Positions 1 through 11,785 of a stretch of DNA of 64,000 nucleotides are shown piece by piece; positions within the stretch are counted from its first letter, which is position 1; each line of letters starts with the position of its first letter. Under the pieces are notes generated by a model. That model did no database searches. It saw nothing but the letters and a program-made list of their open reading frames with translations, and was not told the origin of the DNA. The DNA lies in the NCBI GenBank assembly GCA_004369045.1, contig ML213533.1, forward strand, positions 1-64,000, in the 5' to 3' direction. This DNA comes from Heliocybe sulcata. Lineage: Eukaryota > Basidiomycota > Agaricomycetes > Gloeophyllales > Gloeophyllaceae. Both the position numbers and the translations under genes were made by a program.

Positions 1-455
1 TTCTTTTCTCCCCGCTCTCTCGTGTCTTGCAATCCAACACGAGGTCTTGTTCGTTTGTGCGCGTTCTGAGTGTTGCCCGCGCCTGCGGGCTTCCAAGGGC
101 CCGTTGCCCAGGGCTTGGCTGAAGGACCCTCCTCCCAATGGTACACCGATGTAGCGGCCACTTGATAGACAGAAGTGATTGTCCTACTTGTATGTTCCGA
201 AACACCAGCTCCTTCAGAATTGTAAAAGCACGGTGGGACAATGACTCTGATGTTCAAATAGAAGAGATAAGGAAAAGCAAAAGACAAACCAGAGTCCACT
301 CGTAGAAGTCATTTGGGTCATTAAATTTTTGAATCTGGAGTTGAGCTATAGGACCCCTTTGATATTGCCTTGCGACACTTGTGTGACAGAAAGCAATTGA
401 CGAATATGCAACTTTAACTTATTTATCCTTGGATTTTGGGCACGATAATGCTAAG
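1..455. other. intergenic stretch at window edge
   Basis: I see no gene, RNA or repeat here. The frames are short and lack recognisable protein segments. It lies upstream of the decayed xylosidase fragment. Confidence 0.5.
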
Positions 456-1085
456 ATGTCAACCAAGTCGCCATGACGGACATGACCTCCGCCCCAGCGC
501 GACCAACCCAGCACATACAAGTGGTACACGGGCACACCGGTCTACGCGTTTGGCACAGGCGAGCCCCGAGGCAAGCTGGCTCTCTGAGCCGTCAGGGACG
601 TACGACATCCAGACGCTGGTCGAGCAAGGCGGTCAGTCGTCGCCCTACCTGGACAACGTGCCCTTCGGGACGTTCAACATCACGGTAACAAACACCGGCG
701 CAGTCATGTCTGACTAGATCACATTGATGTTTGACGTTCGGGCCTGCACCGTATCCCAACAAGCAGCTGGTATCCTATACTCGCTTGCACTCCGTGCCGG
801 GGTCCAATGGTCAGTAGGTCACGGTCAGTAGGTCACGTCGCTCCCAGCTACGCTCGGCGCTCTCGCTAGAGCTGACGACCACGGCAACATGTGGTTGTAC
901 CGGGGGACTTATACCTTTCTCATTGACACGCCCGGCCTCATCAGCTCCTCATTCGAGCTCACCGGTACGGCGGCGCAAATCAGTACATTCCCTCGGGAAA
1001 GCGGGGCCCGGTGCACCTACTAGTTCGGGCTAAGCCCTGCTGCCATCCCTCCTTAGGCACAGGCTACGTGGTGTAGGTTTCAGCG
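456..1085 (+). pseudogene. decayed 3' fragment of GH3 beta-xylosidase
   Basis: This stretch aligns colinearly with the last exon and 3' flank of the intact beta-xylosidase at about 4150-4790. Shared landmarks are the VAMTDMT and PSATNP segments, the PSGTY-IQTLV-QGG-SPYLD run of the fibronectin III-like domain, and the ending GAPTS before a stop. It has no catalytic domains, no start and no signal peptide. Relative to the intact copy it has several small deletions and insertions, frame changes, an early stop after VTNTGAVMSD, and a short direct duplication of GGTCAGTAGGTCAC near 808-834. The fragment is in the same orientation as the intact gene and about 3.7 kb upstream, so it is probably the remnant of a tandem duplicate whose 5' part was deleted. 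Confidence 0.85.
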
Positions 1086-2184
1086 TTCTTTGGTGATACA
1101 ATGCTTCCGGGATTTCCCCCTTATGTAAGTTATCTCGTGCGTTTTCTGGCTGCCGGACCCTCTGGTGGGGCGCATATCTACGAAGCGTCAATCCAGACAC
1201 GGCCATTATCGAAGATACTTGAATCGAACGAACTCGGACTCACTAGTGAAATTAGATTAGGATATAGTTCTTTCGAGGAGATTATCCTATCTACTTGCCT
1301 ATCACTCTATATCCGTCACGTCTGCGCAGGATGTGTAGTTCTGGTCTGTTCAAACGGAACTGATGGCAGCTGGGAGCAGGACCATCTCGAGCTTGCGTGA
1401 GAACGCGCGGCGAAAACGATCTCCTCAGATGTCATCATCTGAGGAGTGAGGACGCCCTCGACCTGTGCCTCCCGGCCCTATGCAGCCTTCTCTGTTGCGC
1501 TCGCTAAACTACGAAGAGGTACTACCAGAGGTCGCAAGAGAACGTACAACGACTTCCCTATGGGAGAGCTTGTGTTACCCGGAAAGTCGCCCAGACAGTG
1601 AGCGTCAGAGCCTTACCGTCTCACGTCCGCTAAGATAATAAAAGAGCGCTCAGCTGCGCGACGTGCGCTCTAATAGTAGATCAATCGCATATGCAGTGGT
1701 CGTGGTGCTCTCGACATTCCTTTCTGGACGGGTGCGGACTTAGCCTGCTGCTCTTCGTCTCGAGTCTCCCCTTATGCGTCGCGTGGCTGCATCAATCTCG
1801 AATGCAGCATGCCAAGGAGTAAGTACCGAGCGGCATATTCGGGGCAACGCTGCTCATATAACTCAGGTTCTTGAGTCCAGAATGCCATATCGGTCGCTTT
1901 ATACTTGAGTTTGGTGTCTATGTTCGACGTCGGCTCTGACGCCAGCATTTCATGCAGGGCAGCAAAACTGCTGTATTTTCTGCCCTGCGAACCTGCGAAG
2001 ATACACCCCTCCTGACACCTCAGATGACAAGGTTGGGCCAATGGTGAGGCTTCTCTGTATCCCCACTTGCTTCTTTTTCCGATAAATCCCCGCCGGTCCG
2101 TTTTGGCGCTTCTCGTCAGCAAGGAAAGAATACCTATGGGCCTGTCCCGGCGATTTACTTAGCTAATTGGCGGGATGCATGGAA
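1086..2184. other. intergenic stretch between xylosidase relic and gene
   Basis: No supportable gene. Open frames of 99 codons (1101-1400, plus) and 116 codons (1772-2122, minus) exist but show no recognisable domain or convincing coding pattern. The promoter of the downstream beta-xylosidase must lie in the 3' part. Confidence 0.4.
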
Positions 2185-2190
2185 TATAAG
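2185..2190 (+). promoter_or_regulatory. TATA-like box of beta-xylosidase
   Basis: A TATAAG hexamer (within GGAATATAAG) lies about 40 bases before the first in-frame ATG of the beta-xylosidase. If it is functional, the 5' leader is very short or translation starts at the second or third ATG (2250 or 2259). Confidence 0.4.
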
Positions 2191-2228
2191 TATGGCGGTG
2201 GAAACAATTCCGTTTTGCGTGCCCGGCG

Positions 2229-4736
2229 ATGCGTACTCGGTGGTGCACTATGGGAGCGATGTGGGCTTCCCTCCTCGCGACAGTCTTGTTGGCAATCGAC
2301 CATGTCTCTGCTCAGGGCTACTCGTTCCCGGACTGCAATAGTGCGCCACTCAAGGGCAATGCTGTCTGCGACCTCACACTGGACCCCATCACCCGTGCTC
2401 GCGCCATAATCGACGAGTTTACCGTTCCAGAGCTCATCAATAATACGGTCAACACGTCGCCAGGCGTTCCTCGTCTTGGGCTTCCTCCGTATCAGTGGTG
2501 GTCTGAGGCTTTAGTATGTTATTTTGCCTTGAAGCTTTAGCCAGCAGCCTAATTCCCGTCCCTCCAGCACGGCGTTGCAATAAGTCCAGGCGTAAACTTC
2601 TCCGCTTCTGGAGAGTTCAGCTATGCAACATCATTTCCCCAGCCGATCATCATGGGAGCGGCATTTGATGACCCATTGATTGTAGCTGTCGCGACTGTCG
2701 TCAGTACGGAAGCTCGTGCCTTCAATAACTACGGTAGAGCCGGCCTCGACTTCTGGACTCCAAACATCAACCCTTTCAAGGATCCTCGCTGGGGACGCGG
2801 CCAAGAGACGCCCGGCGAGGACCCATACCACCTCGCCCAATATGTTTACAGCCTCATCCAAGGTCTTCAGGGCGGTCTGGATCCTGAGCCATACTTCCGG
2901 ATTGCTGCGACATGCAAGCACTTTGCAGGCTACGACTTGGAAGATTGGAACGGAAACGTTCGCTACGGTTTCAATGCCATTATCCCGGAACAGGACTTGA
3001 GCGAATACTACTTCCCATCCTTCCAGAGCTGCGTCCGAGATGCGAAGGTCTCTTCGGTCATGTGCAGTTACAACGCTGTCAACGGTATCCCAAGCTGCGC
3101 CAACTCGTACCTGTTGCAGAACGTGCTGAGAGAGTTCTGGGGTCTCGCTGAGGATCGCTGGGTGACTTCGGATTGCGACGCCGTGGACAATATCTACACA
3201 CCCCACAACTACACGGCTACTTTGGCGGAAGCTGTCGCTGATGCCATGAACGCCGGGACCGATATCGATTGCGGCACAGTATATGCCGAAGCCCTACCAG
3301 ATGCCTACGCTCAAGGCTTAGTCTCCGAGACCCAGCTGTATAATGCGCTTGTGCGCCAATACGCTTCGCTTGTACGGTATGTCGAGTTCCTATCATTATC
3401 TACGTTCTCATTCGAACTGAATCTATGAAGGTTGGGTTACTTCGATCCTGCCCAGATCCAGCCTTACCGTCAGCTTGGTTGGAGCGCCGTCAACACTCCC
3501 CAGGCACAGACCTTGGCTTACCAAGCCGCGGTGGAAGGCATCGTTCTCCTGAAGAACGACGGCACCCTCCCCCTCAACTCGTCGATCAAGAACATTGCTC
3601 TGATTGGCCCCTGGGCCAATGCTACGACGTCCATGCAGGGCAACTACGAGGGCGTCGCCCCTTACCTGATCAGTCCGCTAATGGCTGCCCAAGCCGCCGG
3701 CTACAATGTCACCTACGTATTCGGCACTAACATCACGTCCAACGACACGAGTGGCTTCGCTGCTGCCGTCGCCGCTGCTCAGGCAGCCGACGCCGTCATC
3801 TATGCGGGCGGCCTCGACGAGACTGTCGAAAGAGAGGAGCTTGACAGGTATAACATTACTTGGCCGGGCAACCAGCTCGACCTTGTTGCCGAGCTCCAGC
3901 AAGTCGGAAATCCTTTCGTTGTGGTCCAGTTCGGAGGAGGCCAGGTGGACGACTCCGTTCTCAAGAACAACGCTTCCGTAAGTCGTCCCTCAAATCCCCG
4001 CATGGACCATCGCTGACGCATACTTCTTTTGCAGGTGAATTCCCTCGTTTGGGCCGGCTACCCTGGCCAGAGCGGCGGCACCGCCCTCGTCGACATCCTC
4101 TCCGGAAAGGTCGCACCCGCCGGGCGCCTGCCGACCACGCAGTACCCCGCCGACTACGTCAACCAGGTCGCCATGACAGACATGACCCTCCGCCCCAGCG
4201 CGACCAACCCGGGCCGCACCTACAAGTGGTACAACAGCACCCCCGTCTACGAGTTCGCCACAGGCCTGCACTACACCACGTTCGAGCTCAGCTGGCTCGT
4301 CGAGCCGTCAGGGACGTACAATATCCAGACGCTCGTCCAGCAAGGCGGCTTGTTGTCGCCCTACCTGGACAGCGCGCCGTTCGGGACGTTCAACGTCCTA
4401 GTACGAAACACTGGCGCGGTAGTCTCTGACTACGTCACGTTGCTGTTCGTCAACGGGACGTACGGACCTGCGCCGTACCCCAATAAGCAGCTGGTATCCT
4501 ACACTCGCTTGCACTCCCTACCGGCGTCCTATGGTCTCTTAGTCGCCTCGCTACCAGTCACGCTCGGTGCTCTCGCCAGAGCTGACAACTACGGCAACAT
4601 GTGGTTGTACCCCGGCAATTACACGTTCACCATCGACACGCCCGGCCTCATCAGCTCCTCTTTCGAGCTGACCGGTACGGCGACCCAAATCACTACATTC
4701 CCTCAGGAAAGTGGTGCACCTACTAGTGCAGGCTAA
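2229..4736 (+). CDS. GH3 beta-xylosidase, secreted
   Basis: Exons 2229-2513, 2568-3376, 3431-3977 and 4035-4736 give 780 residues, the usual size of fungal GH3 xylan 1,4-beta-xylosidases. The enzyme releases xylose from xylo-oligosaccharides outside the cell. A signal peptide precedes AQGYSFPDC; ATGs at 2229, 2250 and 2259 all keep it. Visible motifs are YQWWSEALHGV, the DPRWGRGQETPGEDP substrate loop, KHFAGYD, and WVTSDCDAV with the catalytic nucleophile Asp at about residue 297. Next come the second domain with LLKNDGTLPLN, the DETVEREELDR region that supplies the acid/base Glu, RYNITWPGNQLDL, and a C-terminal fibronectin III-like domain. Many N-x-S/T sites fit a secreted glycoprotein. The last exon has a decayed paralogous copy upstream. 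Family assignment is secure; substrate preference (xylosidase versus arabinofuranosidase) is inferred from motif similarity. Confidence 0.93.
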
Positions 4737-5043
4737 GATATGCCGCCGTCTATCCTTAGGCAACGAGTACGCGATGTAGGTTCCAACGGTGCAAATGTAA
4801 AGCACGTACACTGGTCAGATAGTGTCCTGTACATATGACACGATCTATAAAGCGACTTTGTAGGCATGATCCTACTCATTGGACGAATTCCTTGTTTATG
4901 GGACAGCGAAGTACTGAAGACACCCATCTCTTTGAATCAGAAGTCCCTAGAACAAGTACAGTTTGATAACACGATACAGTTATTGTACAACATGATGATA
5001 CTTCTGCGAGTCGCATCCAACCGCACACCAAACAACCACACAC

Positions 5044-7104
5044 TCACGTACTGTACTTCAGGCATTTGCCACCAGGCCTCGTCGTCGACGCGTACTTTTG
5101 CTCGAGACCAACGAGATGAGCCTCCTTCGCCGACTCCTTAACCTCACCCATGGAGAACTCGGGAGACGGCAGCAAGTCGTAAATACCCTGGGCGTACGCA
5201 GGATCAACAGCGCAGCACTGGACCAGATACTTCTTCTGGATTCGGGGCTCCGTCAACTTCAGAACAACAGCCCTGCGTACCGCCATGGTTAGCAGAGAAG
5301 GGACCAAGAACACACTACATTGCACTCACGTGTTCTTATGCGTGTTGGCCCGCTCCTGCTGACTCATAACTCTCTGGTAAAGCTCCCGGACCTGATCGTA
5401 CTCGCTGGCTTTGCCCTCGTGCAAGAAGTGGCCTTTTCGGCTCAGGATGTTGTCGCCCACTTCCATCGGATGATGATCAGTGTCGGGTCTGAATTTTGGC
5501 GTATCGTAGCTATTTTGACTATAATGGGGGTTCATGCCGGTGTTAGCGTCGGAGCGCAGCGCACCGGCGAAGTTGAGGGAGGAATATGAGCCGGCCATGA
5601 AGGGACAATTGACCGGAATCTGGTGCAAGTTGATGCCGAGACGGTGATACTGTGCGTCACGGTAGAAGAAGCAGCGCCACTGGAGGAGCATGTCCGGCGA
5701 AGGCTCTATACCTGGAATCATCGATCCAGGGGAGAATGCAGCTTGTTCAACGTCTCGGTGGTAATCTTCGGGCTGAATATATGCGCAATATTATCAGTGG
5801 TTTCTTTCGGAGCGACAGGAGTCCGACTGACGTTACGATTCAATACCAGTCTGCCAACTTCCTGCAAGGGGAACCTCTTCCGGGGCCAGACCTTGGTCAC
5901 GTCGAATGGGTCGAAATCAAGGGTGGCAGCCTCGTTGGGGTCCATAGTCTGGACGTGCAGCTTCCAGGCCGCTTCGCCACCCTTCTCAATGTGCGCCCAC
6001 AGGTCCCGTCTATCGCATGTTACTCATCCTCCACGATGGACAAACGCTGGGGCGACTCACTTTGAGAAGTCGGGGTCTTCTCCACACATCTTCACGGCCT
6101 CCTCCCACGTAAAGTTCTTATTGGGGGTCTCGTTCATAAAGTGGTACTTGATGTAGACGGCCTTGCCATCCTTATTAACCCACTTGAAAGTGTGGCATCC
6201 TTTCGGTGAGCCAGTCAGCATGCGTTGTCCACCGCGAAAGGGCATACAACTGACCATAGCCGTTCATGAATCTCCAACCTACGGGAGTACCGTGATCACT
6301 CATGAGCATCAATCCGGCGTGCATACTTTCGGGATTGCAGGCCAGATAGTCGAACCAACTATCGTAGTCGATCATGAAGTTTTGGGGGTTGCGCTGCTGC
6401 GACCGGATGTTGTCTGGACCCTTCATGGGATCACGGAGGAAGAAGATGGGCCAGTTGAGACCAACAATGTCATACTATATGCGTGTCAGTCACTCTCCGA
6501 AATGCCGACAAGCGACGTGGACGAACATTGCCATCCTCGCTATAGAACTTGGTAGCGAACCCTCGAGGGTTTCTGCCCTCGTCTGGAAATTCCCTGCCGT
6601 ACGTGACGGTGCTGAAGCGGGTAAAAACAGGAGTTTTCTTGCCCGCGCTCGCGAAGATGGAAGCCTTGGTGAGGTGCCCCATATCGTTGGTGCATTCGAA
6701 GTACCCGAAAGCACCGGAGCCGCAGGGGTGGACCATGCGCTCAAGTGTCTTGGACTATCATGGAAATATTGAGTATGAGAGACTTGCAGCAGTTGAGTGC
6801 GACTCACCCGGTTGAAATGCTGCTGCTTCTGGAACAGGAAGATGTCGCTAACGACAGGAATCCCTCCGACATTGAGGGTGTAGTTGGGCGTCGGCAAAGG
6901 AATACCCTCGTTATTCGTGAAGTAAGGCGCATCATCTTTCGCTCTTTCCTCCTTGACTCCGGTAATGCGGGCGCAGATGGCGGCCGGGCCCTCGTTGGTC
7001 TGCATGAAGACGGAACTGCGCTGGACGACGCGAGGATCGACGTGGGCGGCCCCGGCGGTCTCGGCAAGCGTTTGCTTCACTTGTTGGCCGATAGAGGACA
7101 TCAT
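5044..7104 (-). CDS. heme catalase (small-subunit, clade-3-like)
   Basis: Seven exons on the minus strand (7104-6808, 6754-6527, 6474-6255, 6199-6061, 6009-5832, 5772-5330, 5272-5044) give 577 residues. Catalase dismutates hydrogen peroxide to water and oxygen. The distal heme pocket is visible as [15 protein letters not shown] (His about 108) and [13 protein letters not shown] (Asn about 182). The proximal ligand lies in [23 protein letters not shown] (Tyr about 391). [45 protein letters not shown] and [10 protein letters not shown] are standard catalase segments restored exactly by the splices. Two introns start GTCAGT. The C-terminus KYST is not a canonical peroxisomal signal and there is no evident signal peptide, so a cytosolic or mitochondrial enzyme is likely. 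The initiator is the Met-Met at 7104/7101; an in-frame ATG at 7158 would add 18 residues. Confidence 0.93.
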
Positions 7105-7182
7105 GCGACAGATGGGAAAGAGACGAAGGCGGGGTGCTATGGATGCACTATGCAGCATGCGGGGAGCCAGGATTGTCCCTGC

Positions 7183-7190
7183 ATTTTATA
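7183..7190 (-). promoter_or_regulatory. TATA box of catalase gene
   Basis: Read on the minus strand the sequence is TATAAAAT, about 80 bases upstream of the preferred start codon at 7104. It supports that start, because the alternative ATG at 7158 would leave only about 25 bases. Confidence 0.5.
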
Positions 7191-8113
7191 GGCTGAGTCC
7201 GGGTAGAGCTGGTCCGTGCGTCTCGTCATAAGAGTGTCATGCAAGTGGGATAGCATAGCTGGATGCCATCAAAGGCGATGTGAAGGTGAGAGTGGACAAG
7301 TGCACGATCGAATTAACGTTCGTCGAAGCAGCCACGGCCACAACATCGAGCCGGCGGTAGTTGGTAGCCAATCACAGCCCTTCCTTTTAACTTCCGCATG
7401 ACCTCCGTCTCAGAATAGTACCCTCATGAGCGCATCTGCGTGTCATGAACATCTTCCTCACCCAGTGCGCTGGCAGACGTCTCCTCAGTGAATTCGAGTA
7501 GCGAGCAACAGGGTACGTGTGATCTCAGCATCTCAGATGGATCTTCAGCCACTCCCAATCACGTACAGCGGTTACTTTAATTGACGGGTGAGGTGGCTCA
7601 TAGGAAGTGGTAACTAGCCTATAGGGGGGAGGTACGCAATTGGTTAGAGATCGCGCTAACCAGTTCGAATGTCTGGCGCCTTGGCGGCGGAGATGTCGTT
7701 GTGCCATCCTGAAGGTAATGCGTAAGCGCGCATAGCGCGCAATGAAGGTGCTCAGGTCAAGGCAAGGAACGAAAAGGCTTCGATAAATTTCCAATGGGCG
7801 TCGCAAAATCTCAGCGAGGTAAGTAGGTCGCTGGCGAGCTTGAGTAGGTCGAATGCTGAGCATACTTGGTCCGATAATCGATGTTTATACCAGACATCTG
7901 TTAGGCCGTCTGCGCAGGGTAGATGGAAAAGAGATGAGATAGCCATTCCCAGTTAACTGCACCCCTGCTAACAATGCACCGTCTTTCATCATAAGATACA
8001 AACAAGTTTGACACGAGTAACCTAGTACTCCCTGAGTACATGTTCCTCGGCTAACCCTCCGCTCTTGTTACACTTCTACAGAACCTTGCGCGAACGTCAG
8101 TCCTGCCCCTCTA
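7191..8113. other. spacer between catalase and hydrophobin 1
   Basis: No gene seen. It holds a tRNA-like scrap at about 7638-7680 (D-arm-like TGGTTAGAG and T-arm-like AGTTCGAAT brought too close together), which I do not accept as a tRNA gene. Confidence 0.45.
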
Positions 8114-8587
8114 TTAGAGGGTGACGGGAACACAGCCGATGGAGACAAGGCCGCCTGCAATTTTATTAATCAGTAACCAATCGGCACATAGAGTGAGGAG
8201 CGTCAACGGCAAAGCCAAACCGTACCATATGCGTTATCGGAGCAGCACACAGGACTCTCCGTGCTTAGAAGGCACCGAGTCAGCACCCTCATCACAGCAG
8301 GTGCTTCAAAAATGCACTTACCAGCTTCCACCGCTTCCAATACCGATAGCAGTGATGGGGCTGCAAGTGAGGCCAACCAACCCCGTAACGTCCTGGAGGG
8401 CGATCCCCAGGGACCCGAGGGCGGTGATGACGGCAGGGTCAGAGGTCGTCGACACGCTGTTGCAGCACTGCAAGTCGCTGGTGGCGCACTGGCTAGCGGG
8501 CTCGCTGGGGGGAGTGTTGAGAGCGGGGGTGGCGGCAGCAAGGATGGCGAGCGCGCCGATGACTGCGAGGGAGAGCTTGGAGAACAT
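8114..8587 (-). CDS. class I hydrophobin (copy H1)
   Basis: Exons on the minus strand 8587-8322, 8263-8226 and 8154-8114 give 114 residues. Hydrophobins are secreted, self-assembling amphipathic proteins that coat hyphae and aerial structures. The product has a signal peptide ([21 protein letters not shown]) and all eight cysteines in the class I order: one Cys, a CC pair after six residues, Cys in GLTC, Cys at the exon 1-2 junction, a CC pair in SPVCC, and a final Cys in SIGCVPV. It has a slightly longer linker after the signal ([11 protein letters not shown]) than its three neighbours. Intron positions and exon sizes 2 and 3 (38 and 41 nt) are identical in all four copies. It points in the same direction as H2. 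Confidence 0.93.
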
Positions 8588-8657
8588 GATGATTTGCGAG
8601 AGCTGTTTGAGTTGGACTGGTGCTAAATTCGATGGGGAATGAAGACATGAGGTGGGC

Positions 8658-8665
8658 ATTATATA
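8658..8665 (-). promoter_or_regulatory. TATA box of hydrophobin H1
   Basis: The minus strand reads TATATAAT about 71 bases before the ATG. It is in the same relative place as the TATA elements of H2, H3 and H4 and is followed by a shared CCCCATCGAA leader segment. Confidence 0.6.
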
Positions 8666-10950
8666 CCTTTTCGTCTCTGTAGCCATTCTGCTGGTGAGGT
8701 GCAGATGAGTATTGTCGTGGTTTCTACGGACTTTGCAAGCCCAATCCTGCTTCCATCATCCTGACGCTGTCCGCTACGGCATGGTCATAACCGTTTTGAT
8801 GGAATGTGCAGTGCATTGAATAGCATTATACATCCCGAGATGTTCAAGTGGAGCAGGGGCACATGAAAATTGGGAGGCGACCGTCTCATGCCCGCGTCGG
8901 TGTGAACAACGTTCAGGCACTAGAGCAGCAGGCCTCACTAACGGAAAACTCTGCGCAGAGTCGCCGTTCACTGTATAAGCCGTCGACGTCATTTAACGCC
9001 GTTTTGCAAGAACAAAAGTGAATCCATACCTCGTGATGCTGGATGTCATTAAATCGCCTGCTTATTTCCGTGATCCTCCAGAGCATTCCGAATCACGGTG
9101 AAAGCCGTGTTGCTACGCGTGCTGGCCATATTGAGTACCGGGAGAGAACGTTCGGCAGCAAACAAGCAGGGCTCTCGTCACTAGCAGGTCCATCAGCAGG
9201 TCCGGACACAGTCAGCATCCGGTCGTCCATGATGCATGATCTTCTCCCAAGTCACGAACGTGGGTTCCATCGGCACGGCGTCCCAGGATTCTGAAGGCTT
9301 TGGTCAGTAGAAACGCAGTGCAGACATTAGTTTTCGTCTGGCCCATCTTCCAGTTGCTGTCCCGGCAATGGACGACGAACGGATCACAGGAAGGGTGTAG
9401 CTTAAGTGAAGTCGCAGCCTAACCTCTCGGCAAGCTAGCGTGTGGCTGTGCTGAGTCTGTTCGTAAAAACGCCGGAACAGGCAATCTCTCACGACCCCGA
9501 CGGACCGTACGTCGCGCATCCGGCGGTGACTTTGCTGTAGTGCCCTGCATCACCACCAGGTCCTACTACGTCGAGGGTGCACTTGGCCCATTAGCAGACA
9601 AAGCACTCACACCCTCGTTCCTAGTCCCGAGCCCGACGCAAACACGGCTGCTTTTCTGAGCCCTTTCCTCGGATTCCGCCTCGTTCACGGATGAGCGCTG
9701 AAAGCACGGAGCCGACAAACGTTATGGTTAAGGTAATATTGCTATCACCAGATTGCCATCCGAACATCCTAATTGAATTACTTCTATACGTCAATAGCGT
9801 CCGCACTGGGACGGTGCTCAGCTGACCATCGGTCACAGGCTCACCAGCGCTCACCCGCAGATGCATTGCATGGGAGAAAGCAGTCGTTATTCCGAAATGT
9901 ACTGTGTTCCTACTTTCTGATTATTTTCGATGCGTTCATGGTGGAACTGCTGACCCCCTCTTCTGTCGGTCCTCACGAGCTCCTTGGCTTGGGGTCAGTG
10001 ATCAATCACAAGGACGATTTGCTACACGAGGCAGCGTGTAATGTAAATGGGATACACGGCAGACTCGTGAACTCTGGACACCGGGAAGTGACAACTACCG
10101 CAGAGCCATTCCAAGGGCCGACCTTCCATACGAGTTTGTAAAGCGCTGGCACGTACGACATCATCTATTACCTCGGGTGGTCTGGCTCTCAGTGCGTCGA
10201 AAATTTCTTGGTTGCGATTGTATCAATAATACCGACAGACCTGACAGGCGCGCAGCCTCCTGGCTGTGACCTAATTGACACGTCAGAGTCTCAACATCCG
10301 CCCTGTCTCCGTCTCCGGCGGAATGGTCTAGCATGGGTGAGACGGGTCGCCACATTTTCCGAAGGATTTTGTTTCCGTTTTCTCAATATCTCGCCTCACT
10401 TCGGAAAGGTCCGAACAGTACTCTGAATAGGGGCCGTCTGACAATTCCTAGCTCACGGACTGATCTCCACGAGGGTCCTTTAATCCCTGTGAAGCATGTC
10501 TAAGCTGAAGGCGATCGGCTATTAGGCCTATACCAGTGGAAATTTCAGGTCGTTCGATGGGTCAATGGACGCTGGCATGTCTATAGCAGGAACATTGTCC
10601 ACGGAACATTTACCGTGCTTGAAACTATCGCGTTCTTCGGAAGGTCTCAACGGACACTGCAGTGTCAGGGAGTATCACATCAATAGTAAGTGTACTATTC
10701 GCAGGAACGCTGAAGCTATCATTTCGAACTGATGTTGAAAGCTTTACGCAGACGACCAGTTCGCGATCAGAACTGAATAGGTAGACTAATATGCTATCCA
10801 CGTCTTTACGTTCCCGAAACCGCTGTCCATACTCGCTGTCGACCTCCTACATCGCAAGATACAAGCGAATTCGAGCCCAGAGTCCACAAGCATTATATCA
10901 ACTAAACTCTCTTTCCCGACCATCGCAATCCTAGTAGATGCTTCATCTTC
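8666..10950. other. 2.3 kb spacer upstream of H1, with duplicated blocks
   Basis: No gene is supported. The part nearest H1 shares scattered blocks with the upstream regions of H2 and H4, for example GTTCAGGCACT near 8910 and the larger repeat at about 9398-9490. The remainder to H2 shows short open frames only. Confidence 0.45.
9398..9490 (+). repeat. hydrophobin-upstream repeat, copy a
   Basis: A stretch of about 90 bases built around GTCGCAGCCT, GTGGCTGTG and TTCGTAAAAACGCC. It recurs at about 12566-12660 in the same orientation and, more diverged, at about 14215-14290 in inverted orientation. Each copy lies upstream of a hydrophobin gene in the same relative direction (H1, H2 and H4). 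It could be part of the duplicated gene unit or a conserved distal control element; the sequence alone does not decide. Confidence 0.65.
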
Positions 10951-11410
10951 TTATAGAGTCACGGGAACGCAGCCAATGGAGATCAGGCCACCTAAGTGAA
11001 GAGAATTCAGTCAGTCGACGCGCTCAAACATGATAGCAAAGTGATGGCATCGGAAAGCTGGCGTACCATGAGAATTGTCGGTGCAGCACACAGGGCTCTC
11101 GGTGCTGCAAGAGAGAAGTCAGGACGGGCTTCACTATCTCTGAGGAACTAACGTACCAGCTGCCGCCGCTGCCAACGCCAATAACATCAATAGGGGAGCA
11201 AGTCAGGCCGACTAGGCCAGTAATGCCTTGGATTGGGATACCGAGGGAGCCGAGGAGCGTCACGACCGCGGGGTCAGACGCCGTCGAGACGCTGTTGCAG
11301 CACTGCAGGTCGCCCGTCGTGCACTGGCCCGCGGGCTCGGTCCCGGTCGGGGTGGCGGCAGCAAGGATGGCGAGGGCGCCGGCGACTGCGAGGGAGAGCT
11401 TGGAGAACAT
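10951..11410 (-). CDS. class I hydrophobin (copy H2)
   Basis: Exons on the minus strand 11410-11157, 11104-11067 and 10991-10951 give 110 residues. Signal peptide [21 protein letters not shown] and the complete eight-cysteine class I pattern are present, ending [12 protein letters not shown]. It is nearly identical to H4 over the mature part ([29 protein letters not shown]), and the similarity extends through the 5' leader and TATA region, so H2 and H4 are a recent inverted duplicate pair. It differs in exon 2, reading CTDNSHG where the others have CSDNAYG or CSDNAFA. The role is a cell-surface coat protein. Overlapping long frames in other registers (for example 11274-11744) are compositional shadows. 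Confidence 0.93.
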
Positions 11411-11478
11411 TGTTTGCTTTGTAGAGATGATTCGAGCTGTTGCAGAGTTCGATGGGGAGAAGCTGCTGTGGTGCAGGG

Positions 11479-11486
11479 CTTTTATA
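11479..11486 (-). promoter_or_regulatory. TATA box of hydrophobin H2
   Basis: TATAAAAG on the minus strand about 70 bases before the ATG, followed by a leader containing CCATCGAACTCTGCAACAGC that is shared with H4. Confidence 0.6.
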
Positions 11487-11724
11487 CAGCTTTTGGGTCG
11501 TATTGTTCGAGCTCCCGCGCGACGCGATTAACTCGTGTAAGGTCAAGTGAATGATACTGTTCCCGACAAAGGCTCGACGGACGTGGTCCTCATCATAGCT
11601 GGCGTCACATAAGGGTATGTCGTGAATATGTGCGATGGGTCTGTTCCGTTTGTTGAACAAAGTACCACATCTTGACATGTCAGAGTGGAGTGGGTATTCT
11701 CCAGAAATGATGGCAACAGGATCT

Positions 11725-11785
11725 TGGCAGTCCCGAGTCAACATCGCTGTGAAGGACGTTCAGGCACTGCGACGCAAGGAGAAGG
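11725..11785 (+). repeat. upstream module shared with H4 (inverted there) and H1
   Basis: This block reads ATCTTGGCAGTCCCGAGTCA followed by a TGTGAAG-GTTCAGGCAC run. The reverse complement of about 14870-14935 reads almost the same (CTTGGCGGTCCCGAGCCAAC, TGTGAAG, ATCAGGCAC). A more diverged version is at about 8890-8925 upstream of H1. In each case the module is about 300-1300 bases upstream of a hydrophobin start in the same relative orientation. Confidence 0.6.

Noticed and set aside
7638-7680. tRNA-like scrap with D-arm-like TGGTTAGAG and T-arm-like AGTTCGAAT
   Set aside because: The two arms are only about 20 bases apart, there is no room for an anticodon arm, and I could not pair an acceptor stem. 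At best it is a deleted tRNA remnant.
11274-11744. 156-codon minus-strand frame over H2 leader and signal region, with a similar 136-codon frame at 15963-16373 over H4
   Set aside because: The two look conserved only because H2 and H4 are recent duplicates. They overlap the hydrophobin coding exon in another register and end in a GC-rich Arg/His run typical of frame shadows.
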